In this document: piece after piece, positions 1 through 10,865 of the stretch
Layout: each line of letters begins with the position of its first letter
Numbering within the stretch: the stretch's first letter is position 1
Source: Agrocybe praecox
Lineage: Eukaryota > Basidiomycota > Agaricomycetes > Agaricales > Agrocybaceae
DNA: 64,000 nt
Direction of reading: 5' to 3'
Assembly: GCA_964017145.1 (NCBI GenBank)
Contig: OZ024848.1
Location: 446,501 to 510,500 of the forward strand
Position numbers and translations under genes: made by a program
The notes under the pieces: model-generated
What the model saw: only the letters and a program-made list of their open reading frames with translations
What the model was told of the DNA's origin: nothing
Databases searched by the model: none

Positions 1-1339
1 ATACTGTCGCAGGTAATTTCCATTGGACGACAACATCTATATCATGTATGTTACATCCCTTAAAATTTCATGAGTTAAACTGGTTTATATGTGTCTGAAC
101 ATCGCTCTTACCATTCCAGCAGCATCTGTGCATACCAAGATTCGTACAAATCCTGCCTTAAAGAGGTCCATCACTGTGGTACGATATTCTCTCGACATTG
201 TAGCGTTGTACGGCCGAATCAACCCTTGGCCTCGCAGCTCCGGTGGCAAACATATTTCCAGATGGTCAACAATTAATGTTCCGTCGGAAGTCGAGTCTGA
301 GTAGATGAATGCCTTGGGAATGTCGGATGAGCTGGTAATTCCGTTCGGGATAAGGAAGTCGAGATCGGTATAGGTGTTCATTGCATTCTGTATTGCCCGT
401 ACTACAAGTGACACGTTAGGTCTGTCATTCCCTATGTTTAAAAAAATGTGATCGTTGTTGAAGTGTAATTTTGCTAGAACATCCCGTCGCACTCGTGATG
501 GCAATGTAGCAGACATTGCAACAAAGGGTGTCCCTTTTGGAAGCAGGTGACGAACGATACCTAGTGTGCCATATTTCTTACGGAAGCTTGAACCCCAGTG
601 CGACACTACATGAGCTTCGTCGACCACGACAGAAAGTATCCGCTGCGCCATTTCGGGACTTCGCAAGACATGTTTAATGAACTTTTTTGAAAGCATCATT
701 TCTGGCGACAGAATAACAATCTGCCATTTCCCTGTTACGATGTCCTATATCAATGTATGTTTTTATTTTGCTATTCATTGTCTCGACAGTGTTGAATTAC
801 TGACCGTCATAATCTCCTTTGTGCAGCCGCCGTACATGCTATTAACTGCAACAGCCTGTAAATGAAATTCATCGCCAAATGTTTTCACCTAATTTTTCTA
901 TTAGTACACTAGGGAGTCCCCAAGTAAACATAAAGCGGTACTTACCTGTTCTTCTTGTAATGCGATTAAAGGTGATACCAAAAATGTCACCATTCCTTTT
1001 GTCTTTTCGTGTGCATATGGACCTGCCACCACAGCCGTCTTCCCACATCCTGTGCCTGCATGGATTAAAACATCCTTTCGTTCAAGCTGACATGTAATTG
1101 CATCAACCTGAAAAGAGCGAGGTATGTGATCCCACTTGAACTTTTCTATGATTTTTTGTTGAATATCCTTCAGTTCGTTGTCCCGGAGGCCTTTCCATGC
1201 CTGCCTTCCCAAGTGGCCTAGCTTCTTCTTTGGCTTTTTCTTCTTGTGAACGTTGACAGTATTTCGTTGAGAGAGAAGCCCAGTCATGGAAGTAAAGAAG
1301 CAAAATAGAAAGTATCGACCTCCGATCACTAGTACCAAT
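1..1339 (-). CDS. RecQ-like ATP-dependent DNA helicase, 3' end outside window
   Basis: Superfamily 2 helicase of the RecQ type, expected to unwind DNA using ATP. Exons read as 946-1339, 805-855, 112-744 and 1-58, with introns at 856-945, 745-804 and 59-111. The spliced protein shows motif I (HAGTGCGKT), motif Ia (SPLIALQEEQ), the DEAH box (VVVDEAHVVSHWG), motif III (AMSATLP), motif V (VCTDAAGMGC) and the RecQ-typical VVVQWKLPA. The last two come from splicing 112 onto 58. The coding frame is open up to 1339. The first good ATG in frame is at 1286 (MTGLLSQ), and a short intron (1340-1381) may join an earlier exon. A lysine-rich stretch (KKKKPKKK) near the N-terminus could be a nuclear signal. 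The C-terminal zinc-binding and HRDC parts, if present, lie beyond the left edge. It is divergent from the DUF6589-type gene next to it, and such pairing suggests an accessory or mobile module rather than the housekeeping Sgs1. Confidence 0.85.
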
Positions 1340-1399
1340 CTGTAAAGATGATTACGAATCATAGAAAATTACTGAACTTACTTTCTCTTCTGTTCGACA
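1287..1399. promoter_or_regulatory. very short divergent intergenic region between helicase and DUF6589-type gene
   Basis: At most 113 bp separate the first good helicase ATG (1286, minus strand) from the ATG of the plus-strand gene (1400). If the helicase has an upstream exon spliced through 1340-1381, the two transcription units overlap. Any promoter here must serve both genes. No clear TATA box is visible. Confidence 0.4.
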
Positions 1400-4300
1400 A
1401 TGCCAAATTCCAGCGAATATGTTTATTCTTCTCCCGCAAAACTTCATATCCACAATTCCGATCACCTCAGCGAGACTCCTCGTCCGATACCAAGTCTCAC
1501 TCATAATTACAACTGGAGTGACTCTGATCTCACCTCACTGCCTGGTTCATCTTCACCTGCCAGTGGCACACCATTCTCTCCTCGCACACCCTTGAATGAT
1601 ACGAACCAACCACATTTATCCTCGAGTGGCCCAATTCGGTCCAGCCCATGTATTGGACGGGATATAGCCACACGAAAGACACAACTGAAGAAGAAGGCGC
1701 ACAACCGAAGAAAAGCGACCAATCTCAAGAAGCATGAAATGAAGCAAGCCGAGCAAAGTAAACTCGAGAAGACTGCACGACAAGCTCAAATAACGAATCT
1801 TGAAGAAGTTATCAGAGTAATGCAAAGCATGAATCTGAAGCTTTGGGATTTCCTTGAATATATATTCAACCCCGAAAATGGACAGGGCAAGATTCGGTAC
1901 AACCAGTTCTTCGCAACAGAAAGCAATGTGTCTGCTCTTTTGGACTGGTGGGTATCAAAAAGCAACAGCGAGACAGGACGGCAACATGTTATATCTTGGA
2001 TGACGAAGTACATGGAAAAGGTTATTGCAAGTGAGGCTCGCAAGGTGACCAAGTCGGGAGAGCTGCAGACAATGAAGAAGACAATCAACAGATCGTTTGC
2101 GACATCTTTCTCATTCCACGGCATTTATAAGCTTCTAAGCAAAGAGTTAGCACCAACGAGCATGCGATTGATATCATCTCTTGCAACACCGCGTTATTCA
2201 TGGAAATATTCTGCAAAACGCCAAAAGCGAACACGTACAGTGTGTATATATTCATATGCTACTTGCCCATCCTGACTTCTTATTTATGCAGATAATTACT
2301 TCGGCAGCATTGGCTTGTCTTGGTGAATACAGTCATGCTAATAATCTTTCAAAGAGGATGGTTGGAATGTATCTATATTCGGCTGGCGCCCAACGTCAGT
2401 CGGTCGCAGTGTTGTCTACACTTGGGCTGTCAGAGAGCTACGGGAATCTTATTTCAAAGAATGTTCAACGTACAAGAACAACGAAAACAAAAGGACCGAA
2501 CCAGAACAACAGTGACACATTACCGACAGGAACATTAACACAGCTATCACAATCCATGCGTCAGGAAACCCGAGATATTGCTCGTACAGGAACATACCAG
2601 GTCGTCTACGATAATATCAATATGAATTTGAAGACGGCTGAACAAACGATTGGTAGTCATGGTGAGTTAAACTTGAAGTATGAAATGACTTGCTATTCAC
2701 CTGATGTATCTTCCACAGATTCACAAGAGAATGGGACTTGCGCAACCTTAATTCCATTGTTTGACGCCAACGTAGAAGACATGAAGATCACGGAATTCCA
2801 GTCCACGTTCCTCAATGCACGAGTCCTATCCATTACCGATATTCTACATACACGCGCAGAGCAACAGGCCTTCAAATTAAACCTCATTTCTACCATACTT
2901 CGCATTTGTGTCACCCACGGAGGCAGCGGATTTGAAGTCTTCAAGAAACAACTAGAAGAAAATCAGCCCGAGTCAAAGGAAAAAATAAAGCTCCATAAAA
3001 CTAGCCTTCATCCGTTACCAGCCTGGCCAATCGACGAAGCAACTATCAAAGGAAATGCAGAGGTTATCGAGGCAACAGACAAAGAACTCTGTGTTGATGA
3101 ACTACCTGGAGCCAGTGATTGGGTCAAATTCTTTGCTGGTGATCAATTGTCTATTGCTCGCCTTCGTGCTCTCGAAAATATCCGCGCAGGTCATGAAAGG
3201 GGGAAGAATTCCTTCTTCTGGGGCACCTGGATTCCCGGTCTCTTCCATGCTAAGATGGCTGATGTTCAGGGTACCCTGCTCACACATTTTGGGAAGCCTG
3301 ATCGTGGTGTCTGAGATCCTGGATCTCTTCACAACCACAATGTCATTATTGACCGACTCCCCATCACCACCACATCGCTGCCTCCGTTTCGCACTTGCCG
3401 TGATCTCATTTTTGTCTCGCTGTATGCGCGTATTCTCCATTGTTTGCTGTTGGTTTCGAAGTGTCGGAGCATAGCAGAATACCTAGTGAAGTATCCAAAA
3501 TGGGATCAGCTCGTTACGCACTGTAAGGATCTATACGAGAAGTACGCACAGGCATCAACAGTCATGGAATTACGATCGAAAGTGTCAGACGGCCAGGGTG
3601 ACAACGTGTTTGAGAATGCTGTTCTCTTTATGCGAGATGCTTTGATCTCTCGAGAGTTCACAAATGCGGTCAAAGCTGGAGATTCCGGGCGCATTGTGCT
3701 GGTTATGAAGATATGGGCGCTTAGCTTTCGAGGCAACGGTCGAACGAAATATGCTTACGAGATGCTGCATTTGATCCACAACCTCTCAAGTATCTGGCCG
3801 AAGAAAATCGTGTAGGTTCCTTGCTACATGCGGGCTCAAGAAGAAAATAAGCTGAAAGTTGGATTAGTGATATAGTCCTCAAAAACTGGCTGGCAAATCC
3901 TACCGGACACCCTAACAGTTGGGTTGAAATAGATCTTGTACAGGAGCACCTTAACTACTGGATAAAGGTAAGGCTTTCGACATATCAATATAACTTGATA
4001 CTAACCTAATTAGAATGTGTACAAGGCCCATGGTTCCAACGCATCATGGGATTGGCTTGATGTCCTGGCTCCCGTCATCGAGGTCCTCAGATCCATTGCT
4101 CAGAACTTCAATGAAAGCCTAGGAAGCGACCAAGGTACACGCCATGCACCACCCGATCTCACAGACGACATCCAAGCACTGATGGATAGTCTTGATGACC
4201 ATTCAGTGTATCGAATAAAGGAGGGGAGGAAACTAGAAGATGATGAAATTGTCAAAGATGTAATTTTGGATGGGTTACACAGCCTTACCGAAGGCGAGAA

Positions 4301-4769
4301 GACCCCATTGACAGAGTATAACTCGGCCTTCCAACAGTTGCAACAGAGACGTCGCATGAAATCGGTTGCCGAGCAGGCTTCCCTTCTCAACTCTGCATCA
4401 ACTACTCCAGCCACTCCGCTCCCAAACGAGCACCTGCCACCTATGCCCTCCACCTTGAATTCCACCCTTCCTATCGACGGCTTGTGTGCTGAGTCTGCTG
4501 AGGGTGAAGAGAGTTTGGTTGATGCTGAAGAAGAATGTGAGCCTTCAGAAATCGAGCAGATACTGAACGAACTTGCCTCGGGAGAAACCAACATGGAGCC
4601 TGACCTTGCACTGCTCACTGCCGAAGATGTTTCACTCGATATGGACCAAATTTTGGTGGAGGACGCAGGGGAAATGGATTCAGAGTCTTCTATTTACTCG
4701 GAATCGAGCTCTGATGAGGAAGAAGAGAGAGTAGACGAGATATATAGCGCGGATTCAGACGCGACGTAG
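1400..4769 (+). pseudogene. DUF6589-type protein gene with in-frame stop (transposase-like)
   Basis: Exons 1400-2239, 2292-2661, 2719-3811, 3868-3967 and 4014-4769 join in frame into about 1052 codons. From memory the protein matches the Agaricomycete DUF6589 family: a Ser/Pro-rich N-terminus, a basic coiled segment (about residues 85-130), then the conserved core with YDNIN (Asp about 387), FFAGDQLS (Asp about 545), HAKMADVQGT, DPGSLHNHN, FRTCRDLIFVSLYARILH, KNWLANPTGHPNS and EHLNYWIK followed by VYKAHGSNASWDWL. The C-terminus is strongly acidic. Codon 602 (3312-3314) is TGA, inside the conserved block HFGKPDRGV*DPGSL, and the same frame continues for 499 nt after it. No GT-AG intron removes the stop without deleting conserved residues. 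CGA to TGA by deamination at a CpG would explain it, since Arg is expected there. Function of the family is unknown. Acidic residues at 387, 545 and about 824 could form an RNase H-like triad (inference). Confidence 0.75.
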
Positions 4770-4840
4770 TAGCAATATGATGGATTTATTACAAGTTGGC
4801 GCGTGACAAGTGTGACTGTGCTAAAATGGTTTCGTTTGTC

Positions 4841-4889
4841 CCAGCCGTTTCTTCGAAACCCTTTCGGGGTTTTAAAAAGAAACGGCTGG
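4841..4889. repeat. perfect 13-bp inverted repeat (hairpin) after the DUF6589-type gene
   Basis: CCAGCCGTTTCTT at 4841-4853 is perfectly complementary to AAGAAACGGCTGG at 4877-4889. Inside the loop AAACCC and GGGGTTT can also pair. It starts 72 bp after the gene's stop codon, and CTAG follows at 4898-4901. It may be a 3'-end RNA structure or a transposon end. Confidence 0.6.
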
Positions 4890-5806
4890 TCACGAGCCTA
4901 GGACTGACTGTCCACCAAAATGTACTTTGAAAGTCCGCCGCAGGCCAGCTGGAGCGCCGCCTACTGCCGAGTGATGAAGGATTCAGATCTAGAAGAGCCC
5001 CCCCCCAAAAAAAAGGGATCAACGGCACAGTTATTTTTACTGATCTGTGTATGGCTGCTTACTTTGAAATTTACGGGATGCATGAGGTTTCCCTGTTCCG
5101 ATGAATTTTGTGTACATGGATACATACCATCAACTATTGTTTAGGATGGGATGACTAATATTAATAAACGCGAATGATTTTGTTCCTGTACATGCGCGGC
5201 TTGCTTGTACAGACACCCCCAAAGTGATAAGATGATGATCTCGCGCAATATGTTGCACTGGAATGACTAATTGTTCGTTGAAAATGACCCTTATATTTGA
5301 AAGATCAACGTAAGATGACGTACAATGCCATTACCTTGTTGAACTTTCGGCTACGATGGTAATACTGGCTGGCACTGTCAGTCAATAGTGTTCCTAAAAT
5401 AGAGTCCTATAGAGCGTAAGTACGTACTTCCGTAGGCCCTTGATCTCGTACATAAAACGGATCATATTGAAGACCCCAAGCTGGGAGCTGACACGATCAG
5501 TCCCTTGGTATGGGTTTCGCTCCCCCCCCCACACACACACAGAAAATTTGCATGATATAAGTCTGGCTGCGTATGAAAGAAAAAAAAAGTGTTGGAGAAA
5601 ACCTGTTTGACCTCCATAATGTTTGAGAAAGGGTTTATATGGGTGAAATGTTAAATACGGCCATGTTCATGATGTCAAACGGATCAATGATACTTTGACT
5701 AATTGAGCGTTTCACAAAAGTCATGCAGACCCTATTCGTATGAATTTACGATACTAGGTAAAAATATATGGCTAGCCCTGACTCAGAAAATAATTATGAG
5801 TGTGAT

Positions 5807-5834
5807 AGTGTGATAATAACCTTATTATCACACT
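5807..5834. repeat. near-perfect palindrome, 13-bp arms
   Basis: AGTGTGATAATAA (5807-5819) and TTATTATCACACT (5822-5834) are exact reverse complements separated by two C residues. No gene is adjacent. It may be the scar of a small element or a cruciform-forming site. Confidence 0.6.
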
Positions 5835-6381
5835 CCGTTATTGGTAGAGTTGAAACCGTCTACGGTCTAGCCTTAAATTCCCAGAAACGATTGCACACTG
5901 ACTACAAATATTTCCCCTTTATATCATGCACAGGTTATATTATGACGTCTACTCATACTCGGTCACCCACTTCTAAGGCCCAGACCCGATTTTAGGCGCG
6001 CAGCTGCCGAAAATAGCACGGCCGACAAGCATCGGCGCTTGCCGTAGGAGTCTGATCAATTACTTGGTCGTACGCAAAAAGGCCAGCACTTCTAACATTC
6101 ACACCGACCTTCCTCCAAGGGTAAAGTATAGTACCTTGAGACACATTGATGGGTGAACAGAAATAAAAAACGGTTTATTCCGAGTCAATGATAATTGTGT
6201 TTAAGGAAACAGAATCGTAGTCAATTTCAGTTGACAATTCCTGGTTACGATAGTCTGTCACGAATTTCTTCCTCATGTTGAGAATAAGCCGTGATCCTGC
6301 TATCGATAGAATGGCAACTTGCCATCTTTTTTTATATATCTCAGACAACGAGACACGATGAATGAAAAAAAAAAGGAGAGC

Positions 6382-7479
6382 TCACGCGTAGTAAGACTGA
6401 CCCATGTCAGGGATCTCGATGCTGCGAACTGTCATGTGCTCGTTCAGTGTGTTCGCCAGCAAAATTGCTAGGTAAATAAATAAATAGCCCTGTCATATTA
6501 AATAGGTTGTTAATGCACTTACCAAATACCACTAAAAATGCTGCGGTTCCCTCTCGGAGAAGCAGGGGAGTTAAAAGTGTATTTCTCCAATCCGTTCGAT
6601 TTCCCGAGATGAATGTGGCAATCGTAGTTACAAAAATCACCGAATGACAGGTCCCTGCGCCAATGCTTAACGTCGTCTATCAGCTAAGGATCGCCTGGAT
6701 GATTAAAAAAAAACTGTACACAAATATTGCTATTGCTTTGGTGCTCGTTTTCAAAGCTATGCAGATCCTGTAGCTGTGTGTGAGGTGCTGCCGGGCCGCT
6801 ATTCCCATTCCTAATACTTCGAATGACATTGAAAAGAGAAAAACCGAGATTAAAAGGTATTTAGCCTTTCGACTCTTTCTATACAAAGCATAAACTAGTA
6901 GAAGATCAGATGTTACCATCCATTGTTAACCAAATTGCGAAGAGAGTCACAAAATGTACGTTACCTCTCATGAGCAGTATTATTTCGAGGAGTGACATCG
7001 CCACTTGAGATACTACAATCTGAGACGCATAGATTACTCTGCAAAACCTGTTTGGCTTTCCATTAAAAAATCGAAAGCAAACAATTTGGTGTACGCTAGT
7101 AAACCTTGTCAGAAATTTGTACTGTTTCTTGTGGATACAATTTATACGTACATCTGAGCAACAAGTAGAAAGTAACGCATAACTGCGTACATAGCCTTAA
7201 TTCTGTTGAATTTTCCGCTGCAATTAATGGGGAAAATAAATTAATCGGTCCATCGACAAGCTGGACTAGTACCAGGATCAGTGCAAGTGGCCTTACATAG
7301 TCCAAAGATATTCCACTTCGTCTGTGAAATTGGCCATTAAATCCCAGACCTGAAGGGCGAGAGCGGATACTGTGGCTCTCAGTTAGTTTATTTTCATTTC
7401 TAATCATAAACAAGATGTTCGCACAGGAGATAAAATTAATTGTCCCATGGGCGGAGAGATAAGATGATGGATTTGTCAT
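6382..7479 (-). CDS. DUF6533 seven-helix membrane protein (paralogue A)
   Basis: Seven exons (7425-7479, 7297-7375, 7152-7217, 6965-7095, 6720-6894, 6523-6665, 6382-6467) splice exactly into 244 residues. The N-terminal block VWDLMANFTDEVEYLW, then KAMYAVMRYFLLV, is the DUF6533 signature of Agaricomycetes. It is followed by a Cys (RFCRVIYASQ), a helix ending LLMRVYALYRKSRKAK, the usual LRVYALY landmark of these proteins, and further hydrophobic helices. It is expected to be an integral membrane protein with about seven passes. The molecular function of the family is not known; a receptor-like role is only speculation. The C-terminal tail is short and polar. It lies 2 kb from a second gene of the same design on the same strand, pointing to local duplication followed by strong divergence. 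Confidence 0.8.
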
Positions 7480-8091
7480 GGCTTTTTTAAAATCTCTGGG
7501 CCTTGGGAGGGACTCGGAAGAAGAGGGGGAGAAACCAACACCCGCTACAAGGATTTTATTTCATTTCAAATATATACATGCAGGCTTACAAAGTCCAAAC
7601 AAAGTCAGGGACTCATTGGTGACAGGCCCAGATTGTTGCTATGATTTTACCAGGAAAGGGGTACGTACTTATGACTTAATGACCACGTTTGTATGAGATG
7701 AGCGTCTAGTCCCATCATCCACGTTTCGTGTTCGGAACGATCCGGCTACGCCATTCTTTTTTTGGACATATCTTATAAATTTGAGCGGAATTGCTAACAG
7801 AAATATCTCGGACTAGGGTGTTCGATGACAATTATAGTACCCGGAGTGGTACAGCAGCAGCGTGGATCTAGCATACCCCTGCCCATCCCGCGAGATCCGG
7901 TCTAAAAGGCCATTAAATAGATGACTCGTTATGCATTATGGGTCGCAATCTCGTGTGAACCACTTGGGTGGATTGAAAATGCTACAAAAGGGTTCAACAT
8001 TCAACGTTCGAGGGGCATTATGTATGTACGTACGTACGTAGTTCCGTTTCGACCGCATGATAGGTCCGAATACATGTACAGCTATCTCCCT

Positions 8092-8215
8092 CTTAACCCA
8101 TACCTCTCATAGCCCATAGCCTATAACCGGTTAATCCTTTATAACTCATACCTTTCTCGATCCACCAAGTTGGTTCGCAGGGAATTCCGACTCATAACCC
8201 AACCCCTCATAACCC
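8092..8215. repeat. degenerate short tandem repeat of CATAACCC-like units
   Basis: Variants of 'cataacccataccyct' recur imperfectly along this stretch on the plus strand, for example CTTAACCCATACC, CATAGCCCATAGCC, CATAACCCAACCCC and CATAACCCGTATC. The arrangement looks like an old decayed minisatellite. Confidence 0.4.
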
Positions 8216-8421
8216 GTATCACTTCTGAGTAGAAATGGCCCTAAATGTTTCCATATTTATGCCACATGGGGAACATTTATGATGGATCTACATATCATGA
8301 GATTGTGTCACGAAACACCTTTTTGAGCTAGTTTATGTGTTCAGAATGGAAAAAAGCACCAATCCATGGAGAACATTCAAACCAAGGATAAGACGACATC
8401 GGCAACGCTTATAACATAATA

Positions 8422-8824
8422 GGGGGTTTCACAGTAGCCAACTTTTGATTCCGACTTTATCCCGATCGTAAGAAGTTGGGAGTCAAAAATTGGCCAACTT
8501 CCGGAAGTCGAGCTCCCGAGCACGATTTACAGTCCAACTGTTGATGGCTAACTTTTACACCCAACATGACTATTTTGCCTCTTACTCATCCAGTTATAAT
8601 CCTCCCCCTCTAGTATTTTCAAACCTTGTATACTGTAGTGTTGATAATATGACTGTCTAAAAATTTCATGGTGAATGTTCAGGCATAAAGTGCAACGGAA
8701 ATAGTTTCCGTCAAATGACAGTAGGTTTGCCGTTGGCGGCTCGTGGGGCGTTCACACTCCCTTGTCCAACTTTGATGTCAACTTATCGGAAATTGAGCCA
8801 AAGGTTGGCTACCGTGAAGCCCCC
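8422..8824. mobile_element. non-autonomous DNA transposon (MITE-like), TA target duplication
   Basis: The left end GGGGGTTTCACAGTAGCCAA and the reverse complement of the right end GGGGGCTTCACGGTAGCCAA match over about 27 bp with three mismatches, all transitions. Each end is flanked by TA (8420-8421 and 8825-8826), as expected for Tc1/mariner-type insertion. The 403-bp interior has no coding frame but contains further inverted 'gccaact/agttggc' words. It sits between two DUF6533 genes and probably depends on a transposase elsewhere in the genome. Confidence 0.7.
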
Positions 8825-9489
8825 TAATATATAGACTAAGTACTGGCTATCACCTATACATTTATGATTCATTGTTTGGTGCCGAAGATTTGTTTTCTCC
8901 CGATATTTGTGTTTCTATTTTTAGTATCCATCATGTCTCGGGCGTCTTCAGACAGATATGGGTTAAGAGGGAGACAACTGTACATTCATGAAAGAAGCTA
9001 AGTTCTCGTCGTTAAACTGGTGTTCTAAACTTGTTGATTCTTTCCTGTTGTCCTGAGTGACTGCGATGCTTAGACACCTCCCGGTATCACAATCCCTGTT
9101 CCTGTTAAGCGCGCAGCTCACGTGGGTCTTAAATTTAGAACTCAGAGTTTGTTATGTACAGGATAGAATTCTCCATATGTGGCAGTATGGCTACTGTTGA
9201 CTGTATCGGGAGGCTTCTACGTGCCTGGCGACAATCGATAACTATGAGTCACAAAGAAGAAAGTAAGAATGAGAGTCATAATAAGAAAGTAGGTATGGGT
9301 CATACTTTGACACTCGAAATATTCACAATATAAGATGGCAGTCCATGGAAATCGTTTGTGTTGAGTTTTAATCTATGAAATAATTATAAAGATAAGGTCC
9401 ATTGAAACAAGATAAGGTCTGATGTAAAAGGGATAGGGCGCCATCGGAACTTAGTCGGAGGAAATGACCACATATCCAAGAGTGCTGGA

Positions 9490-10865
9490 TTACGTTCTTT
9501 CGACAAAGTTGACCAGTGGAATTGACGATTCATCCTGATTATCGAGCACGTCCGAGTCAGACTGAGGGTCCTGTAAAGTTCTGTTCCCTGAGGCAGCCTT
9601 CGCCATATTTAATGTAAGCCGTGAGCCCTAGTATAAGGGTAGATTCGTTAAAAGCTTTGTTCGTAGGGGCATGGCCTGGCACTCACCGTTATGGAAAGAA
9701 TAGCAAGGTACCACCTGAAGTCGGGAAGATCAAAAAAAAACTCGATGGTGCTTTGAGAGAAAATATGACTTACGCAAAAGCTGCGTGTGCGATTCCGATC
9801 TTCTTCGTGTTGGAACCTTCGTATACCAGTATAGCCATGCTGAAAACTGCGGATACAAAAGGATAGAGCTCAGATTGGCGACCAGTTTCCAATAAAAACA
9901 CTTCACCAATTAATCCCACAGCCCCCACTTCGCTTTCTCGAGACACCAGCGAAACAAACGGTTTCAACTTCCAAATGGGTAAGTCTTCCATAATCTCCTT
10001 CGCCATTGTAGTTGAGATGATAAGAAAGTAAAAAACCACTGGGCCAACCCTAAAGATGATATTAATCAGATGCAGTCTATCACATACGCAGGAATTGAAA
10101 TAACACAAATAACGCCATTCCTATGCTGTTTGCTTTCTGAGGAGTACACAAGGTGGTACCGGGATATTCCTCAATGATAATTGCAATTCCGATGGTCTGA
10201 ATTATCGTCGTAATTAAAAAGGCAGAGGGAAGCAACCGTCTAGCTACTTTGGATCGATTGCTCAAAGCATATGCTGAAGGAAAACACGAGCATTCAAAGT
10301 TACGCTTCAACTTTCAACTTTCAAGGTCAACACGCACCTTGGAACACTAAAACAATCTCCACCAGTACCATGGCTATTTGTGCAACAGCGTATTTGAAAA
10401 CATAGACTTTCCGACAGATCCACGATTCTTGAGATTCTTTGTGTTCATAATAGAAGGTAAGGACTCGATCCAGACTACCACAATATCAGATTACTCGGGG
10501 CAACTAGTCCTTTATATATTCATACGCCAACCATTGTTGTAACCACTCACATTTGAGCGATGAACATCGCGTGTCTGATGGCAAAATATAACGCCTTCAT
10601 GGCGGTAGATTCCCCTCTGTTCAATCACATCACCACCTGTTCGGCTAGTAGATATGTCCTCGGCGAGAGACTTACTTCCACAAGTACTCGACTTCGTCTG
10701 TTAAATGCACCATCAAGTCCCACCCTTGGGCAACTACGGCAGAAACTAATCAAGTATCACATAGTCTTCAGGAACCCGTCACACGAAGAGAGCAAAAAAG
10801 CACATACTAGAAATGAAGTTGACAGCTTCTGAAGACACTAGCCTGCCTCTTCCTATTGTTGCCAT
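9490..10865 (-). CDS. DUF6533 seven-helix membrane protein (paralogue B)
   Basis: Exons read as 10808-10865, 10676-10745, 10551-10616, 10338-10474, 10088-10273, 9774-10049, 9687-9714 and 9490-9570. The protein begins MATIGRGRLVSS, then the DUF6533 block GWDLMVHLTDEVEYLWK, KALYFAIRHAMF, a Cys in SWICRKVYVFKYA, and AYALSNRSKVARR in the position of the LRVYALY motif. Hydrophobic helices follow, and the polar tail ends SIPLVNFVERT. It is the same layout as the gene at 6382-7479, so the two are probably old duplicates. All junctions keep frame except that between 10088 and 10049: the best GT-AG pair is one nucleotide out, so either an unusual splice site is used or the copy carries a frameshift. 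Function unknown; membrane location is inferred from the helices. Confidence 0.7.

Larger units (their letters stand above)
4770..6381. other. intergenic, no gene seen
   Basis: Holds the hairpin at 4841-4889, a poly-C run followed by an AC repeat (about 5521-5541), and a 13-bp palindrome at 5807-5834. The open frames here lack recognisable motifs and splice partners. Confidence 0.6.
7480..9489. other. intergenic with MITE-like element
   Basis: No gene supported. Contains a GTAC-rich stretch (about 8022-8040), a degenerate array of CATAACCC-like units (about 8092-8215), and a 403-bp terminal-inverted-repeat element at 8422-8824. Confidence 0.6.

Noticed and set aside
4841..4901. Firm Helitron annotation
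   Set aside because: Hairpin and CTAG are suggestive, but there is no Rep/Pif1-type protein, the stem is longer than usual and the base after CTAG is G, not T.
8022..8040. CRISPR-like or regulatory array from GTAC repeats
   Set aside because: Simple short microsatellite in a eukaryotic genome; no spacers.
10560..10832. 90-codon plus-strand frame
   Set aside because: Lies antisense over exons 1-3 of the DUF6533 gene, whose spliced product has clear family motifs.
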